Positions 51,176-61,900 of a DNA stretch of 64,000 bases are shown piece by piece (the stretch's first letter is position 1; each line of letters starts with the position of its first letter). The notes below the pieces were generated by a model. The model searched no databases and was not told the DNA's origin. It was given only the letters and a program-made list of their open reading frames with translations. The stretch is from Deltaproteobacteria bacterium UBA1386 (GTDB lineage: Bacteria; Desulfobacterota; Syntrophorhabdia; Syntrophorhabdales; Syntrophorhabdaceae): assembly GCA_002305765.1 (NCBI GenBank), contig DBQU01000114.1, forward strand, positions 39,750-103,749, in the 5' to 3' direction. A program made the position numbers and the translations under genes.

Positions 51176-52075
51176 ATGGAATTAAGGCATATCGAGACAT
51201 TTCTCAAGATCGCCGAGCTCAGGAGTTTCACCAGAGCGGCAGATGAGTTGTGCATAACCCAGCCCACAGTAAGCAAACAGATAGTCGACCTCGAGCGTTT
51301 TTTCGACGTCAGGCTCATAGACCGGACGAAACGGACGGTGACCCTGACCAAGGCCGGGGAGATCCTCCTTCAGTACGCCATGGACATCGTGAACCTCAAG
51401 AGGGACACCATCGAAGCCATAGCATCGTTCAGGGGGCTCAAGAAGGGCAAGATGACGCTCGGCGCAAGCACCATCCCCGGTATCTACATCATGCCCCGGC
51501 TCCTGTGCACCTTCAAGGAGCATTATGCCGGGATCAGCTTCGAACTTGTCATATCCGATACGAAGGACATCCTAGACAAGATGGAGAACGGTCTCCTCGA
51601 CATCGGCATGGTCGGCGCGAGAAGCGAAACGAGCAAGGTCGACTTTAAAAAGCTCATCGACGATACCATAATCTTCATCGCCCCGCCTGACTATCCCGGG
51701 ACCATGACGCTCGCGGAACTCATGGACCGGCCGGTCATAGCGAGGGAGAGGGGCTCCGGCACGCGCAACACCTTCGAGGCGGCGCTGGCGAAGCTCAAGG
51801 ATTTCCGAAAGGGAGGCCTTACCGTGGTCGCGGAGCTGTCCGACAACGAGGCCATCAAGCAGGCCGTAATGAACGGCATGGGGATGGCTTACATATCACG
51901 CATCGCCGTGGCCGGCGAGATCGCCGCGGGCTCGCTCAGGGAGGTATCCGTCCGGGATCTGCCTGAGATAAAAAGGTCGTTTTTTACGATCACCCGAAGA
52001 GGGAAAACAATCCTTCCACAGGTGAAGGTTCTGATGGAAATAATCGACAAATGGAGAAGAAATGAAAAAGCATAG
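51176..52075 (+). CDS. LysR-family transcriptional regulator
   Basis: A 299-residue protein with the N-terminal winged helix MELRHIETFLKIAE, FTRAADELCITQPTVSKQI and LFxR-like VRLIDRTKRTVTLTKAGEIL. The C-terminal effector domain begins GKMTLGASTIPGIYIMPRLL and resembles the CysB/CysL branch. AAGG lies eight bases before the ATG. It is divergent from the oxidoreductase operon, so it may regulate it, as LysR proteins often control the adjacent divergent genes. Its last codons overlap the tolB start. Confidence 0.92.
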   Translation: MELRHIETFLKIAELRSFTRAADELCITQPTVSKQIVDLERFFDVRLIDRTKRTVTLTKAGEILLQYAMDIVNLKRDTIEAIASFRGLKKGKMTLGASTIPGIYIMPRLLCTFKEHYAGISFELVISDTKDILDKMENGLLDIGMVGARSETSKVDFKKLIDDTIIFIAPPDYPGTMTLAELMDRPVIARERGSGTRNTFEAALAKLKDFRKGGLTVVAELSDNEAIKQAVMNGMGMAYISRIAVAGEIAAGSLREVSVRDLPEIKRSFFTITRRGKTILPQVKVLMEIIDKWRRNEKA

Positions 52076-53354
52076 CTTCATGGCCATCGTGTCCGCTTTC
52101 GCGGTCATGCTGATGCTAGCGCCGGTGTCGCACGCCAAGGTCTACCTCACCATCACCGGCGAAACCTTCAAGAAGATCACCATCGGCGTGCCCTATTTCA
52201 AGGGGGAAAAAACAGCAGGGTCTTCCTTGGAAATGAGCGACCTTCTGAACAAAGACCTCGATTTTTCGGGGTTCTTCATCACGGCTCCCGCCTCTCTCAT
52301 CGACAGGGAGCTTCTCGATGAAGGTGTGGAAAAAGGAGAGGTCAAGTTCGCCTCCTGGCGCTCCATCGGGATAGACATCGTCTGCAAGGGGCGTGTTTCC
52401 GTGACGAACGGCGAGTTGACCCTGGAGGCGTTTGTCTATGACACCCTGGACGGCTCGATGGTGCTGGCAAAACGCTACAAAGCGAGGCAGAGCGAGTGGA
52501 GGAGGGTGACGCACCGGCTGGCTGACGACATCATCTTTGCCGTCACCGGCGAAAAGGGCATCATGAGCTCCCGCGTACTCTTCACGGCGGGCCGCAGGAA
52601 CCTGAAAGAGATCTACCTGTCCGACTTCGACGGGCAGAACGTGACGCGCCTGACCAATTACAGAAGTATCACGCTTTCCCCATCCCTGTCCCCGAATGGG
52701 AAATACCTCGCCTACACGTCCTACCGGGAGGGCAGACCCAACCTTTATGTCACCGATTTCGACAAGAAGAACGAGATATTCGTCGATCGTTCGGAAGGCA
52801 TGAAGATCGGCACATCGTGGCTTGGCAACTCGACGCTCGTCTATTCCCACACGTCGGGCAAGACGTCGACCATCTACGCCTTCGACGTGGGGAGCCGCAG
52901 CAAAAAGGTCCTCGTCCGGCGCGATGGCATACTCACCTCACCCACGGTCTCGCCCGACGGCTCGCGGCTCATCTTCGTATCCGACATGTTCGGAACACCC
53001 CAGGTCTTCTCCAAGACGCTGCCTTCGGGCGAGCCAAAGAGACTAACCTATCACGGCAGATACAACAGCGCCCCGGCTTTCTCGCCCAAGGGTGATCTCG
53101 TCGCCTTCGTTGCGAACATATCGGGGGGGTTCGAGATATGCACGATGAACGCCGACGGTTCGAACCAGCGGGTGCTCACCAATGACGGCACTGTGAATGA
53201 TTCACCGCAGTTCTCTTCCTGCGGCCGCTACATCATCTATACATCCTTGAAGGGAGGCGTCAACAGGCTCAACATCATGCTCTTCAACGGCGACAACAAG
53301 AGGACCCTGCGCTTCACCGATTTTGCCGAGGAACAGCCGAGATTTGCGCCATAG
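52062..53354 (+). CDS. tolB: Tol-Pal system periplasmic beta-propeller protein TolB
   Basis: A 430-residue protein with a signal peptide (MAIVSAFAVMLMLAPVSHAK). The N-terminal TolB domain includes YLTITGETFKKITIGVPYFK and DLDFSGFFI. A six-bladed propeller of WD40-like PD40 repeats follows (SPSLSPNGKYLAYTSYREG, SPTVSPDGSRLIFVSD, APAFSPKGDLVAFVA). It helps outer-membrane constriction at division with Pal. Its ATG lies inside the last codons of the LysR gene (14-base overlap) with GGAGAAG upstream. tolQ, tolR and tolA are not in the window. Confidence 0.95.
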   Translation: MKKHSFMAIVSAFAVMLMLAPVSHAKVYLTITGETFKKITIGVPYFKGEKTAGSSLEMSDLLNKDLDFSGFFITAPASLIDRELLDEGVEKGEVKFASWRSIGIDIVCKGRVSVTNGELTLEAFVYDTLDGSMVLAKRYKARQSEWRRVTHRLADDIIFAVTGEKGIMSSRVLFTAGRRNLKEIYLSDFDGQNVTRLTNYRSITLSPSLSPNGKYLAYTSYREGRPNLYVTDFDKKNEIFVDRSEGMKIGTSWLGNSTLVYSHTSGKTSTIYAFDVGSRSKKVLVRRDGILTSPTVSPDGSRLIFVSDMFGTPQVFSKTLPSGEPKRLTYHGRYNSAPAFSPKGDLVAFVANISGGFEICTMNADGSNQRVLTNDGTVNDSPQFSSCGRYIIYTSLKGGVNRLNIMLFNGDNKRTLRFTDFAEEQPRFAP

Positions 53355-53408
53355 GGGGCAAGGAGGGAATAACAAGAGGAAGGGCACAACACAGAACGGG
53401 GAGGATTT

Positions 53409-53951
53409 ATGAAAAAGATTCTGATTCTTCTGGTGGCATTGATCTTCGTTGCCGTCGGGTGTGCGCCGAAAGCGGTCCAGACCACGCCCCCCGCAACAAG
53501 CGTAACAGACAGGTCCCTGTCCGACAAGGACAAGGACAGAACGGGCATCAGCGAAGAAGAGCTCGCGAAAGCGGAGCGTGACCGCCTCCTGAGAGAGCAG
53601 GAACGCCTGGCCGGAATACTCAAGGATGTCCATTTCGATTTTGACAGTTACGCCGTGAACAGTTCGGAACTGTCCAAGATAGAGGGCGTGGGCTCCTTCA
53701 TGAAAGGGGACAGGAGTGTTCGGATCGTTATCGAAGGGCACTGCGACGAACGGGGCACCGTCGATTACAACCTTGCTCTGGGTCAAAAGAGGGCTGAGGC
53801 CGTGAAGGCGTATCTTCTCAAGCTGGGCATAGAAAGCAGCCGGATCCGCACGATATCCTATGGCAAGGAGCTTCCCGCCGATACAGGCAAAACCGAGGAA
53901 GCCTGGGCAAGGAACAGGCGGGCCCATTTCAAACTCGATCAGAAGGGGTGA
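53409..53951 (+). CDS. pal: Peptidoglycan-associated lipoprotein
   Basis: A 180-residue lipoprotein: signal ILILLVALIFVAVGC with acylated Cys18, then a charged helical linker. The OmpA-like peptidoglycan-binding domain contains VHFDFDSYAVNSSEL, IEGHCDERGTVDYNLALGQ and ISYGKELPADTGKTEEA, with the diaminopimelate-binding Asp and Arg residues (NRRAHF). It anchors the outer membrane to peptidoglycan and binds TolB. GGGGAGG precedes the ATG. Confidence 0.96.
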   Translation: MKKILILLVALIFVAVGCAPKAVQTTPPATSVTDRSLSDKDKDRTGISEEELAKAERDRLLREQERLAGILKDVHFDFDSYAVNSSELSKIEGVGSFMKGDRSVRIVIEGHCDERGTVDYNLALGQKRAEAVKAYLLKLGIESSRIRTISYGKELPADTGKTEEAWARNRRAHFKLDQKG

Positions 53952-53954
53952 GCA

Positions 53955-54764
53955 ATGGAACATGCATCCATCATTGGCGGCAGGGGGTCTTTTCGCCTCA
54001 TGGCCTTCCCCGGAGGTCTCCTCGCGTTGTCCGTCCTCTGCGTTCTTCTGGCAGGATGCGTGACGACGGAAGAGGCGACAAAGCTCCAGGGGAACATGAC
54101 CAACCTCCAGGGAGATTTCTATCAGTTCCGGCAGGACACGGAGGCACGGCTTTCCAGGATAGAGAAGGAGCAGGAAAATCTGAGCAAGCAGGTCGTCACC
54201 ATGTACTCTTCGGTGGATTCCCGCGACGAGAAGATACGCACCATCATGGGAAAGCTTGACGAACTCGACTACCAGATCAAGACCTACTGGGCGGAAACGA
54301 AAAGCATGACCGCCGTGAAACGCGCTCCCGAGCAACTGCCGCCGATATCCACGACGGATCCGAAGGCGCCCGAAAAGGCCCCGAAGACTGATGCGCGGTA
54401 CGAAGAGGCATATAAGGAGGCGTTTGAGAGCTTTCAGCGCGGGCAGTACGAGAACGCGGTGACAAAGTTCACGGCCTTCACTGAGACATACAGCGGCACC
54501 CCTCTCGCCTCCAACGCCTTTTACTGGATCGGCGAATGCTACATGAATCTCAGGAACTACGACAAGGCGATACTTTATTTCCAGGAGGTCATAGACAAAT
54601 ATCCCAAGAGCGAAAAGGCTCCCAGGGCCCTCCTGTCGCAGGCGGAGGCTTTTCGGCTGACAAATGACAAGAAAAGCTCTACCACCCTCCTGAAAAGGGT
54701 GATAGAGCTTTATCCGAAAAGTGAAGAGGCCGTGATAGCGGAACGGAAGCTCCGCAACCCCTAG
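53955..54764 (+). CDS. cpoB: Tol-Pal-associated TPR lipoprotein CpoB/YbgF
   Basis: A 269-residue protein. The lipobox LLAGC (Cys35) makes it a lipoprotein here. A coiled-coil segment (TKLQGNMTNLQGDFYQFRQD onward) precedes TPR repeats in the C-terminal half (YEEAYKEAFESFQRGQYENA, FYWIGECYMNLRNYDKAI). CpoB coordinates Tol-Pal with peptidoglycan synthesis. The start could also be the ATG at 54000, which would give a more usual signal peptide. Its stop codon overlaps the rpoC stop codon on the opposite strand. Confidence 0.92.
   Translation: MEHASIIGGRGSFRLMAFPGGLLALSVLCVLLAGCVTTEEATKLQGNMTNLQGDFYQFRQDTEARLSRIEKEQENLSKQVVTMYSSVDSRDEKIRTIMGKLDELDYQIKTYWAETKSMTAVKRAPEQLPPISTTDPKAPEKAPKTDARYEEAYKEAFESFQRGQYENAVTKFTAFTETYSGTPLASNAFYWIGECYMNLRNYDKAILYFQEVIDKYPKSEKAPRALLSQAEAFRLTNDKKSSTTLLKRVIELYPKSEEAVIAERKLRNP
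54673..54711 (-). terminator. Strong hairpin inside cpoB, likely rpoBC terminator
   Basis: Two 16-base arms (AAAGCTCTACCACCCT and AGGGTGATAGAGCTTT) pair with one mismatch around a 7-base loop. Read in the rpoC direction the hairpin is followed by TTTTCTT-like sequence, the form of an intrinsic terminator. It lies 50 bases beyond the rpoC stop and within cpoB codons. It may also weaken read-through from cpoB. Confidence 0.7.
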
Positions 54765-57700
54765 TTTGCCAATTCCGGAAGGACTTCCTCCTCGGGAAGT
54801 TCTTCCGGCTTATCCAGGAGATTCATGTCGTAATTCCGGTATTTCGGGTAACCCGTCCCGGCGGGGATGATCCGTCCCATGATGACGTTCTCTTTCAAAC
54901 CCCTCAGGTAATCGACCCTGCCTTCGATGGATGCCTGCGTCAATACCTTGGTGGTATCCTGAAAGCTTGCCGCCGAGATGAAGCTATCCGTTATCAGTGA
55001 CGCCTTCGTGATGCCGAGGAAGAGCGGTTCCGCCTGCGCGGGCTTGCCCCCTTCTGACAGGACGCGCCTGTTCTCCTCTTCGAAGACCCACCATTCCACG
55101 TAATCGTCTATGATAAAATTGGTGTCCCCTATGTCCTTGATACGCACCCTCTTGAGCATCTGCCGCACGATCGTCTCGATGTGCTTGTCGTTTATCTTGA
55201 CGCCCTGGAGCTGGTAGACTTCCTGGATCTCGTCCACGAGATACCGCGCCAGGTCCTTGATGCCGAGTATCCTCAGAACGTCATGGGGGTTCACGGGGCC
55301 GTCCATGAGCGGTTCACCGGCCCTGACATAATCGCCCTCGTGGACGATGACGTGCTTGCCCCGTGGAATGGTGTATTTCCTTGGCTCACCGTGCACGGTG
55401 TCGGGAGTCACGACGATCTCCCTCTTTCCCTTGGCCATCTTGCCGAAGGTGACAACGCCGTTGATCTCTGTGACGATGGCGTTCTCCTTCGGCTTGCGTG
55501 CTTCGAAAAGCTCGGCGACACGGGGAAGACCGCCGGTGATGTCCTTCGTCTTCGTGGTCTCACGGGGCATCTTGGAAATGACGTCGCCCGCGAAGATCTC
55601 GTCACCCTCATTGACAACGATGTGTGCCCCTATGGGGAGAATGTACCGGGCGGGACTCGTCGACCCGGGGATCATCTTCGTCCTGCCCTTCTCATCCTTG
55701 ATGGAGATCCTCGGGCGGAGCTCCGGGTTCTTCGGCTCGATGATGACCTTGTATGAAAGACCCGTCACCTCGTCCTTGCTCTCCTGCATGGTCTCGCCTT
55801 CGAATATGTCGCCATACTTGATCTTACCGGTCTCTTCCGAGAGTATGGGGATGGTGTAGGGATCCCATTCGGCCAGCGTCTCTCCCTCTTCGACCGTCTG
55901 TCCGTCTTTGACCCTGAGCTTTGCCCCGTAGATGATGGAGTAGCGCTCTCTTTCCCTTCCCGCGTCGTCCATGATGGCGATCTCGCCGTTGCGGTTCATC
56001 ACGACGGGAATATCCTCGCGGTTGAGGATGGCCCTCACATTGATGAACTTGACGATACCGTCGTTCCTCGTTTCCAGCGTCGACTGCTCGACCCTTCTGG
56101 ACGCGGCGCCGCCGATGTGGAAGGTCCTCATCGTGAGCTGCGTACCGGGCTCGCCGATCGACTGCGCCGCGATGATGCCCACGGCCTCGCCGATGCTCAC
56201 CAACCGTCCGCGCGCGAGATCGCGGCCGTAGCACAGCACGCACACTCCTCTTCGCGCCCGGCAGGTCAGCACGGAGCGTATCTTCACCTTTTCAAACCCG
56301 GCTTCTTCGATGAGCTTGAGGTGGTGTTCCGTTATCTCTTCGTTCTTGTGGACGATGATCGCTCCATCGGGGTCTTTCATATCCTCGAAGGAAACGCGGC
56401 CGAGGATACGCGCGTCGAGGCGTTCGATGACCTCGCCGCCCTCGACAAGAGACCCGATCTCGATGTAGTCGAAGGTCCCGCAGTCGTTCTCGGAGACAAC
56501 CACGTCCTGGGCGACGTCGACAAGCCTTCTCGTAAGGTAACCGGAGTTCGCGGTCTTGAGGGCCGTGTCGGCGAGGCCCTTCCTGGCGCCGTGCGTGGAT
56601 ATGAAGTACTGGAGAACGTCGAGCCCCTCGCGGAAGTTGCTCGTGATGGGCGTTTCGATGATCTCGCCGGAAGGTTTGGCCATGAGCCCCCTCATGCCGG
56701 CGAGCTGTCTGATCTGCTGCGCGTTGCCTCTCGCGCCGGAGTGGGCCATCATGAAGATCGGGTTCAGGCTGTTCTGGTGTTCCGGCTTGCCGTTCGCCCC
56801 GATGACAGGTTTACCCGACATGTCGAGGACGACATCAGAGCCGAGTTCGTCCATCAACGCCTTTGCGATCTCCTCCGTCACGTTCGCCCAGATGTCGATG
56901 ACCTGGTTGTACCGCTCGCCGTCCGTTATGAGACCTTCCTGGTACTGGTTCTGAACCGTCTTCACGGCCTCTTCGGCCTTCTCTATGAGCACTCTCTTCT
57001 TCTGGGGGATCTTCATGTCGTCGATGGAGATGGAGATGCCTCCCAGCGTCGCGTAACTGTAGCCGAGGTCTTTCAACCTGTCGGAAAGAATAACGGTGCA
57101 TTTCTCGCCCGCGTCGCGGTAGCACTTATCCACCAGGGCCGCGATGGTCTTCTTGTCCATGATCGTATTGATGTTCGAGAACATGTCCCTGAGGACCGTG
57201 TCCCTCTTCGGCTGGGGCAGCTCCATGAGAGCGTCCTGCACGACATCCCTCAAGATTATCCTCCCCGGCGTGGTGTTCACCATCTCGCCGTTGAGGCGCA
57301 CCCTGACCCTCGCGTGGAGGTCGATCTCTCCCGAGTCGTAGGCCACTCGGACCTCTTCGGAATCGGCGAATATCTTGTTCTCTCCCCTGCGATATTTCCG
57401 GTCGATGGTGAGGTAGTAAAGCCCGAGCACTATGTCCTGCGTGGGAACAATGATGGGCTTGCCGTTGGCGGGGGAAAGGATGTTGTTCGTCGACATCATG
57501 AGCACCCTGGCCTCGGTCTGCGCCTCCGTGGACAGCGGCACGTGCACCGCCATCTGGTCGCCGTCGAAGTCCGCGTTGTACGCGGGGCAGACGAGGGGGT
57601 GGAGCTGGATGGCCTTGCCGTCGATGAGCTGCGGCTCAAAGGCCTGTATGCCGAGGCGGTGGAGCGTGGGGGCCCTGTTGAGAAGAACGGGGTGCTCCTT

Positions 57701-58945
57701 GATCACCTCTTCCAGGACATCCCAGACCTCGGGTCTTTCCTTTTCGACGATCTTCTTCGCGTTCTTGATCGTCGTTGCGTAGCCTTTTCTGATAAGGCGA
57801 TTATACACGAAAGGCTTGAAGAGCTCCAATGCCATGTATTTGGGAAGTCCGCACTGGTGCAGCCTCAGCTCGGGACCGACAACGATGACGGAGCGGCCTG
57901 AATAGTCGACCCGTTTACCCAGGAGGTTCTGCCGGAACCTTCCCTGTTTGCCGCGGAGCATATCGCTCAGTGATTTCAGGGGACGCTTGCTCGCGCCGGT
58001 GACGACCCTGCCCCGCTTCGAGTTGTCGAAGAGGGCGTCGACTGCCTCCTGGAGCATCCTTTTCTCGTTTCTTATGATGATCTCCGGGGCGTTGAGTTCC
58101 ATGAGTCTCTTGAGGCGGTTGTTCCTGTTGATGACGCGCCGGTAGAGATCGTTGAGGTCGCTCGTGGCGAAACGCCCGCCGTCGAGGGGAACGAGCGGCC
58201 TCAGCTCCGGGGGCAAAACGGGAACGATATCGAGTATCATCCACTCCGGCCTTACACCGGAGACCTTGAAGGCGTCGACCACTTTCAGTCGCCGCGCTAT
58301 CTTCTTCTTCTTCGCGTCGCTCGCCGTGTCGCGCATGTCGATCCGCAGCGTCCTGCCAAGCTCGTCGACATTGATCTTCTTGAGGCATTCCCTGATTGCC
58401 TCCGCCCCGATACCGCCGACAAAACCCTCGCCGTATTTCTCGCGGGCCTCGATATACTTCTCCTCGCTTATGATCTCGCAGAAGCTGTAAGGGGAATCGC
58501 CGGGCTCGATAACGATGTACATCTCGAAGTAGAGGACCCGTTCCACTTCCTTTATGGTGAGTTCCAGAAGCGTGCCGATCTTGCTCGGCATGCTCTTCAG
58601 AAACCAGATGTGGGCCACGGGACAGGCAAGCTTGATGTGTCCCATACGCTCGCGGCGCACCTTGGACTGGATAACCTCGACACCGCACTTTTCGCAGATG
58701 ATGCCGCGATGTTTCATCCTCTTGTACTTGCCGCAGATGCATTCATAGTCCTTGACGGGACCGAATATCTTGGCGCAGAAAAGGCCGTCCCGTTCGGGTT
58801 TGAAGGTGCGGTAGTTTATGGTTTCGGGCTTCTTCACTTCCCCATAGGACCATTTCTCGATCAGCTCCGGCGATGCCAGGGAGATCTTGATCGCCATGTA
58901 GCTCAACGGGTCCCGCTGCTTGTCTGACTTAAAATATTCTTCCAA
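54761..58945 (-). CDS. rpoC: RNA polymerase beta-prime subunit
   Basis: A 1394-residue protein. The zinc-binding N-terminal motif ECICGKYKRMKHRGIICEKC lies near residue 69, the catalytic Mg-binding motif NADFDGDQMAVH at about 452-463, and a second zinc site VLTCRARRGVCVLCYG. The trigger-loop region (GLMAKPSGEIIETPITSN) and ribosomal-operon context are normal. The start codon is TTG at 58945, set by GGAGG seven bases upstream; no ATG is available nearby. It starts 15 bases after rpoB. Confidence 0.98.
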   Translation of the reverse strand: MEEYFKSDKQRDPLSYMAIKISLASPELIEKWSYGEVKKPETINYRTFKPERDGLFCAKIFGPVKDYECICGKYKRMKHRGIICEKCGVEVIQSKVRRERMGHIKLACPVAHIWFLKSMPSKIGTLLELTIKEVERVLYFEMYIVIEPGDSPYSFCEIISEEKYIEAREKYGEGFVGGIGAEAIRECLKKINVDELGRTLRIDMRDTASDAKKKKIARRLKVVDAFKVSGVRPEWMILDIVPVLPPELRPLVPLDGGRFATSDLNDLYRRVINRNNRLKRLMELNAPEIIIRNEKRMLQEAVDALFDNSKRGRVVTGASKRPLKSLSDMLRGKQGRFRQNLLGKRVDYSGRSVIVVGPELRLHQCGLPKYMALELFKPFVYNRLIRKGYATTIKNAKKIVEKERPEVWDVLEEVIKEHPVLLNRAPTLHRLGIQAFEPQLIDGKAIQLHPLVCPAYNADFDGDQMAVHVPLSTEAQTEARVLMMSTNNILSPANGKPIIVPTQDIVLGLYYLTIDRKYRRGENKIFADSEEVRVAYDSGEIDLHARVRVRLNGEMVNTTPGRIILRDVVQDALMELPQPKRDTVLRDMFSNINTIMDKKTIAALVDKCYRDAGEKCTVILSDRLKDLGYSYATLGGISISIDDMKIPQKKRVLIEKAEEAVKTVQNQYQEGLITDGERYNQVIDIWANVTEEIAKALMDELGSDVVLDMSGKPVIGANGKPEHQNSLNPIFMMAHSGARGNAQQIRQLAGMRGLMAKPSGEIIETPITSNFREGLDVLQYFISTHGARKGLADTALKTANSGYLTRRLVDVAQDVVVSENDCGTFDYIEIGSLVEGGEVIERLDARILGRVSFEDMKDPDGAIIVHKNEEITEHHLKLIEEAGFEKVKIRSVLTCRARRGVCVLCYGRDLARGRLVSIGEAVGIIAAQSIGEPGTQLTMRTFHIGGAASRRVEQSTLETRNDGIVKFINVRAILNREDIPVVMNRNGEIAIMDDAGRERERYSIIYGAKLRVKDGQTVEEGETLAEWDPYTIPILSEETGKIKYGDIFEGETMQESKDEVTGLSYKVIIEPKNPELRPRISIKDEKGRTKMIPGSTSPARYILPIGAHIVVNEGDEIFAGDVISKMPRETTKTKDITGGLPRVAELFEARKPKENAIVTEINGVVTFGKMAKGKREIVVTPDTVHGEPRKYTIPRGKHVIVHEGDYVRAGEPLMDGPVNPHDVLRILGIKDLARYLVDEIQEVYQLQGVKINDKHIETIVRQMLKRVRIKDIGDTNFIIDDYVEWWVFEEENRRVLSEGGKPAQAEPLFLGITKASLITDSFISAASFQDTTKVLTQASIEGRVDYLRGLKENVIMGRIIPAGTGYPKYRNYDMNLLDKPEELPEEEVLPELAN

Positions 58946-58960
58946 GGTTGTTCCTCCTTG

Positions 58961-61900
58961 TTACTCTTCTTTAAGGAGCTCTACGTCAATGCAGAGACCC
59001 TGCAGTTCCTTGACCAGAACGTTGAAGGATTCCGGCAAATTCGGTTCGAGGACATCCTCGCCCTTGACGATCGCTTCATAGGCCCTGATCCTTCCATTGA
59101 CGTCATCGGACTTGATGGTGAGGAATTCCTGCAGGGAGTAGGCTGCTCCGTACCCTTCGAGGGCCCAAACCTCCATCTCACCCAGCCGCTGGCCGCCGAA
59201 CTGGGCCTTGCCGCCCAGGGGCTGTTGGGTCACAAGCGAGTAAGGACCGATCGACCGGGCATGTATCTTGTCGTCGACGAGATGGTGGAGCTTCAAAAAG
59301 TACATGTTACCGACGGTTATGTTATGGTGAAAGGCATCGCCGGTCCTGCCGTCAAACAGTGTCGTTTGACGTGAGTCGATGAGGCCCGCCATCTTGAAGA
59401 ATTCCCTGATCTCCTCTTCCTTGGCGCTGTCGAAGACAGGAACGGCAATATTCACGCCCTTTCTCATCGCCTCCGCTACGGACGCGATCTCATCGTCGTC
59501 AAGACGGTCGATAACACCCTTGAGCTCGTTATTGGAAAAGGTCTTCTTGAGGAGTTTCTTGACGGCCTGGGAATCTGCAAGGCCCCGGTAGTAGCTGTCC
59601 ACCATTTCGCCGATGCGCTTACCCATCTCTTTCGCGGCCCACCCCAGATGGGTCTCCAGGATCTGGCCCGCGTTCATACGGGAGGGAACACCGAGGGGAT
59701 TAAGAACGATGTCGATGGGCGTTCCGTCGTCGGTGAAAGGCATGTCTTCCTCGGGAAGGATGACGGAAACGATACCCTTGTTCCCGTGGCGTCCCGAGAT
59801 CTTGTCGCCCACGGCGACCTTCCGTTTCATGGCAACGTAGACCTTGATCGTCTTGATGACGCCCGGAGGCAGCTCGTCGCCTTTCTTTATCTTGTTGATC
59901 TTGTCCTCGTATATGATGTGGATGAGCTCGACCTGGTTCTCCTTGCTCTCCACCAGCTTCGTTATCCGGGATTGCAGTTCCTCATCTCCGAACTGTATCT
60001 CCTGAAGCCTGTCGAAGCTCAGGGAATCCACCTTCTCTCTCGTGAAGGTCTCACCTTTCTTGAGCAGGGCCTTGCCCTTGCCGTCCTTGATATCGGCGGG
60101 AGCGGTCTTGCCCTCCAGGAGCTCCGCTATCTTTGCCTTCTTGCTGTCGAGGATGATCTTGATCTGGTCTTCCTGGTCCTTCAGGATATTCGATATCTCC
60201 TTGTCCTCGATATCCCGGCTGCGGTCATCCTTGTCGATGCCCCTCCTCGAGAGGACCTTAACGTCGATGATGATGCCTTCTATACCGTGGGGGACCCTGA
60301 GACTCGTGTCCTTCACATCCCCGGCCTTCTCACCGAAGATGGCCCTGAGCAGTTTCTCCTCCGGGGTAAGCTGGGTCTCGCCCTTGGGTGTCACCTTGCC
60401 GACAAGTATATCCCCCGGCTTGACGGTCGCCCCTATCCTGACGATACCGCTCTCGTCGAGGTCCTTAAGGGCGTCGTCGCCGACGTTGGGAATGTCTCTC
60501 GTCACCTCTTCCTTGCCCAGCTTCGTGTCACGGACCACGCATTCGAGTTCTTCAATGTGGATCGACGTGAAAACGTCTTCCTTTACCAGCCGCTCATTGA
60601 TCAGAACGGAGTCCTCGTAGTTGTACCCTCTCCAGGGCATGAAGGCGACCATGACATTCTTGCCGAGGGCGAGTTCACCCCTGTCCGTCGATGGACCGTC
60701 GGCGAGGACGTCGCCTTTCTTCACGAAATCCCCCTCCCTGACGATGACGCGCTGGTTGATGCAGGTATCCTGATTGGAGCGCCGGAACTTGAGAAGTTTG
60801 TAGACATCTATCTTCGTGGCCGTCTCGTCGTGGCCTTTCTTCTCTTCATACTTGAGAATGATGCGGCTCGCATCGACACTCTCGATGACACCGTCGTGAC
60901 GGGCCATGATGGTAACGCGCGAGTCCCTGCCGACAACGCGTTCCATGCCGGTTCCGATGATGGGGGCCTCGGTGGTGAGCAGTGGCACCGCCTGACGCTG
61001 CATGTTGGAGCCCATGAGCGCCCTGTTGGCATCGTCATGTTCGAGAAAGGGTATGAGTGCCGCCGAGGCGCTGACAAGCTGCTTCGGGGACACATCCATG
61101 AATTCCACCTGGTCGGGACTGACGAGGAATACACTGCCGCCCTTCTGAGCGGGGATCAGTTCGCCCAAAAGCTTGCCCTCTTTGTCAACCGGCGCGTTGG
61201 CCTGCGCGATATAGTACTGCTCCTCCTGAAGGGCGCTCAAATACTCGACGTGGTCGGTGACCTTCTTGTCCACGACCTGGCGGTACGGCGCTTCGATAAA
61301 ACCGAACTCGTTGACCTTCGCGAAGGTGGACAGCGAGGCGATAAGACCGATATTGGGACCCTCAGGGGTTTCGATGGGGCATATCCTTCCATAGTGGGTG
61401 GGATGAACGTCGCGCACCTCAAAACCAGCCCTTTCACGCGTGAGGCCTCCCGGGCCCAACGCTGAAAGCCTGCGCTTGTGGGTGATCTCGCTCAAAGGGT
61501 TCGTCTGGTCCATGAACTGGGAGAGTTGGCTCGAGGCGAAAAAGTCCTTGACCGCGGTGGCCACGGGCTTGGGATTCACAAGGTCGTGGGGCATGAGAGT
61601 TTCCATCTCGGGAAAGGTCAGCCTCTCCTTGATGGCGCGTTCCATGCGCACAAGACCCATTCTGAACTGGTTCTCCAGGAGTTCGCCCACGGTGCGGACC
61701 CTCCTGTTGCCGAGGTGGTCGATATCATCTCCCGGTCCGCGGGCATCCTTCAGCTTGAGGAGTTGGCGCACGACCTCGATGATATCCTCCCTGCGAAGGA
61801 TGGTCGTATCGAGGGCGACGTCGATGCCAAGACGATGGTTGATCTTGAGCCTGCCGACCCGGGAAAGATCGTATCTCTCGGGACTGAAGAACATGTTCTG

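Noticed and set aside
59648..61465. About 600-codon plus-strand open frame opposite rpoB, and a similar one at 56117-57901 opposite rpoC
   Set aside because: Both are shadows of highly conserved polymerase genes; the translations show no recognisable fold.
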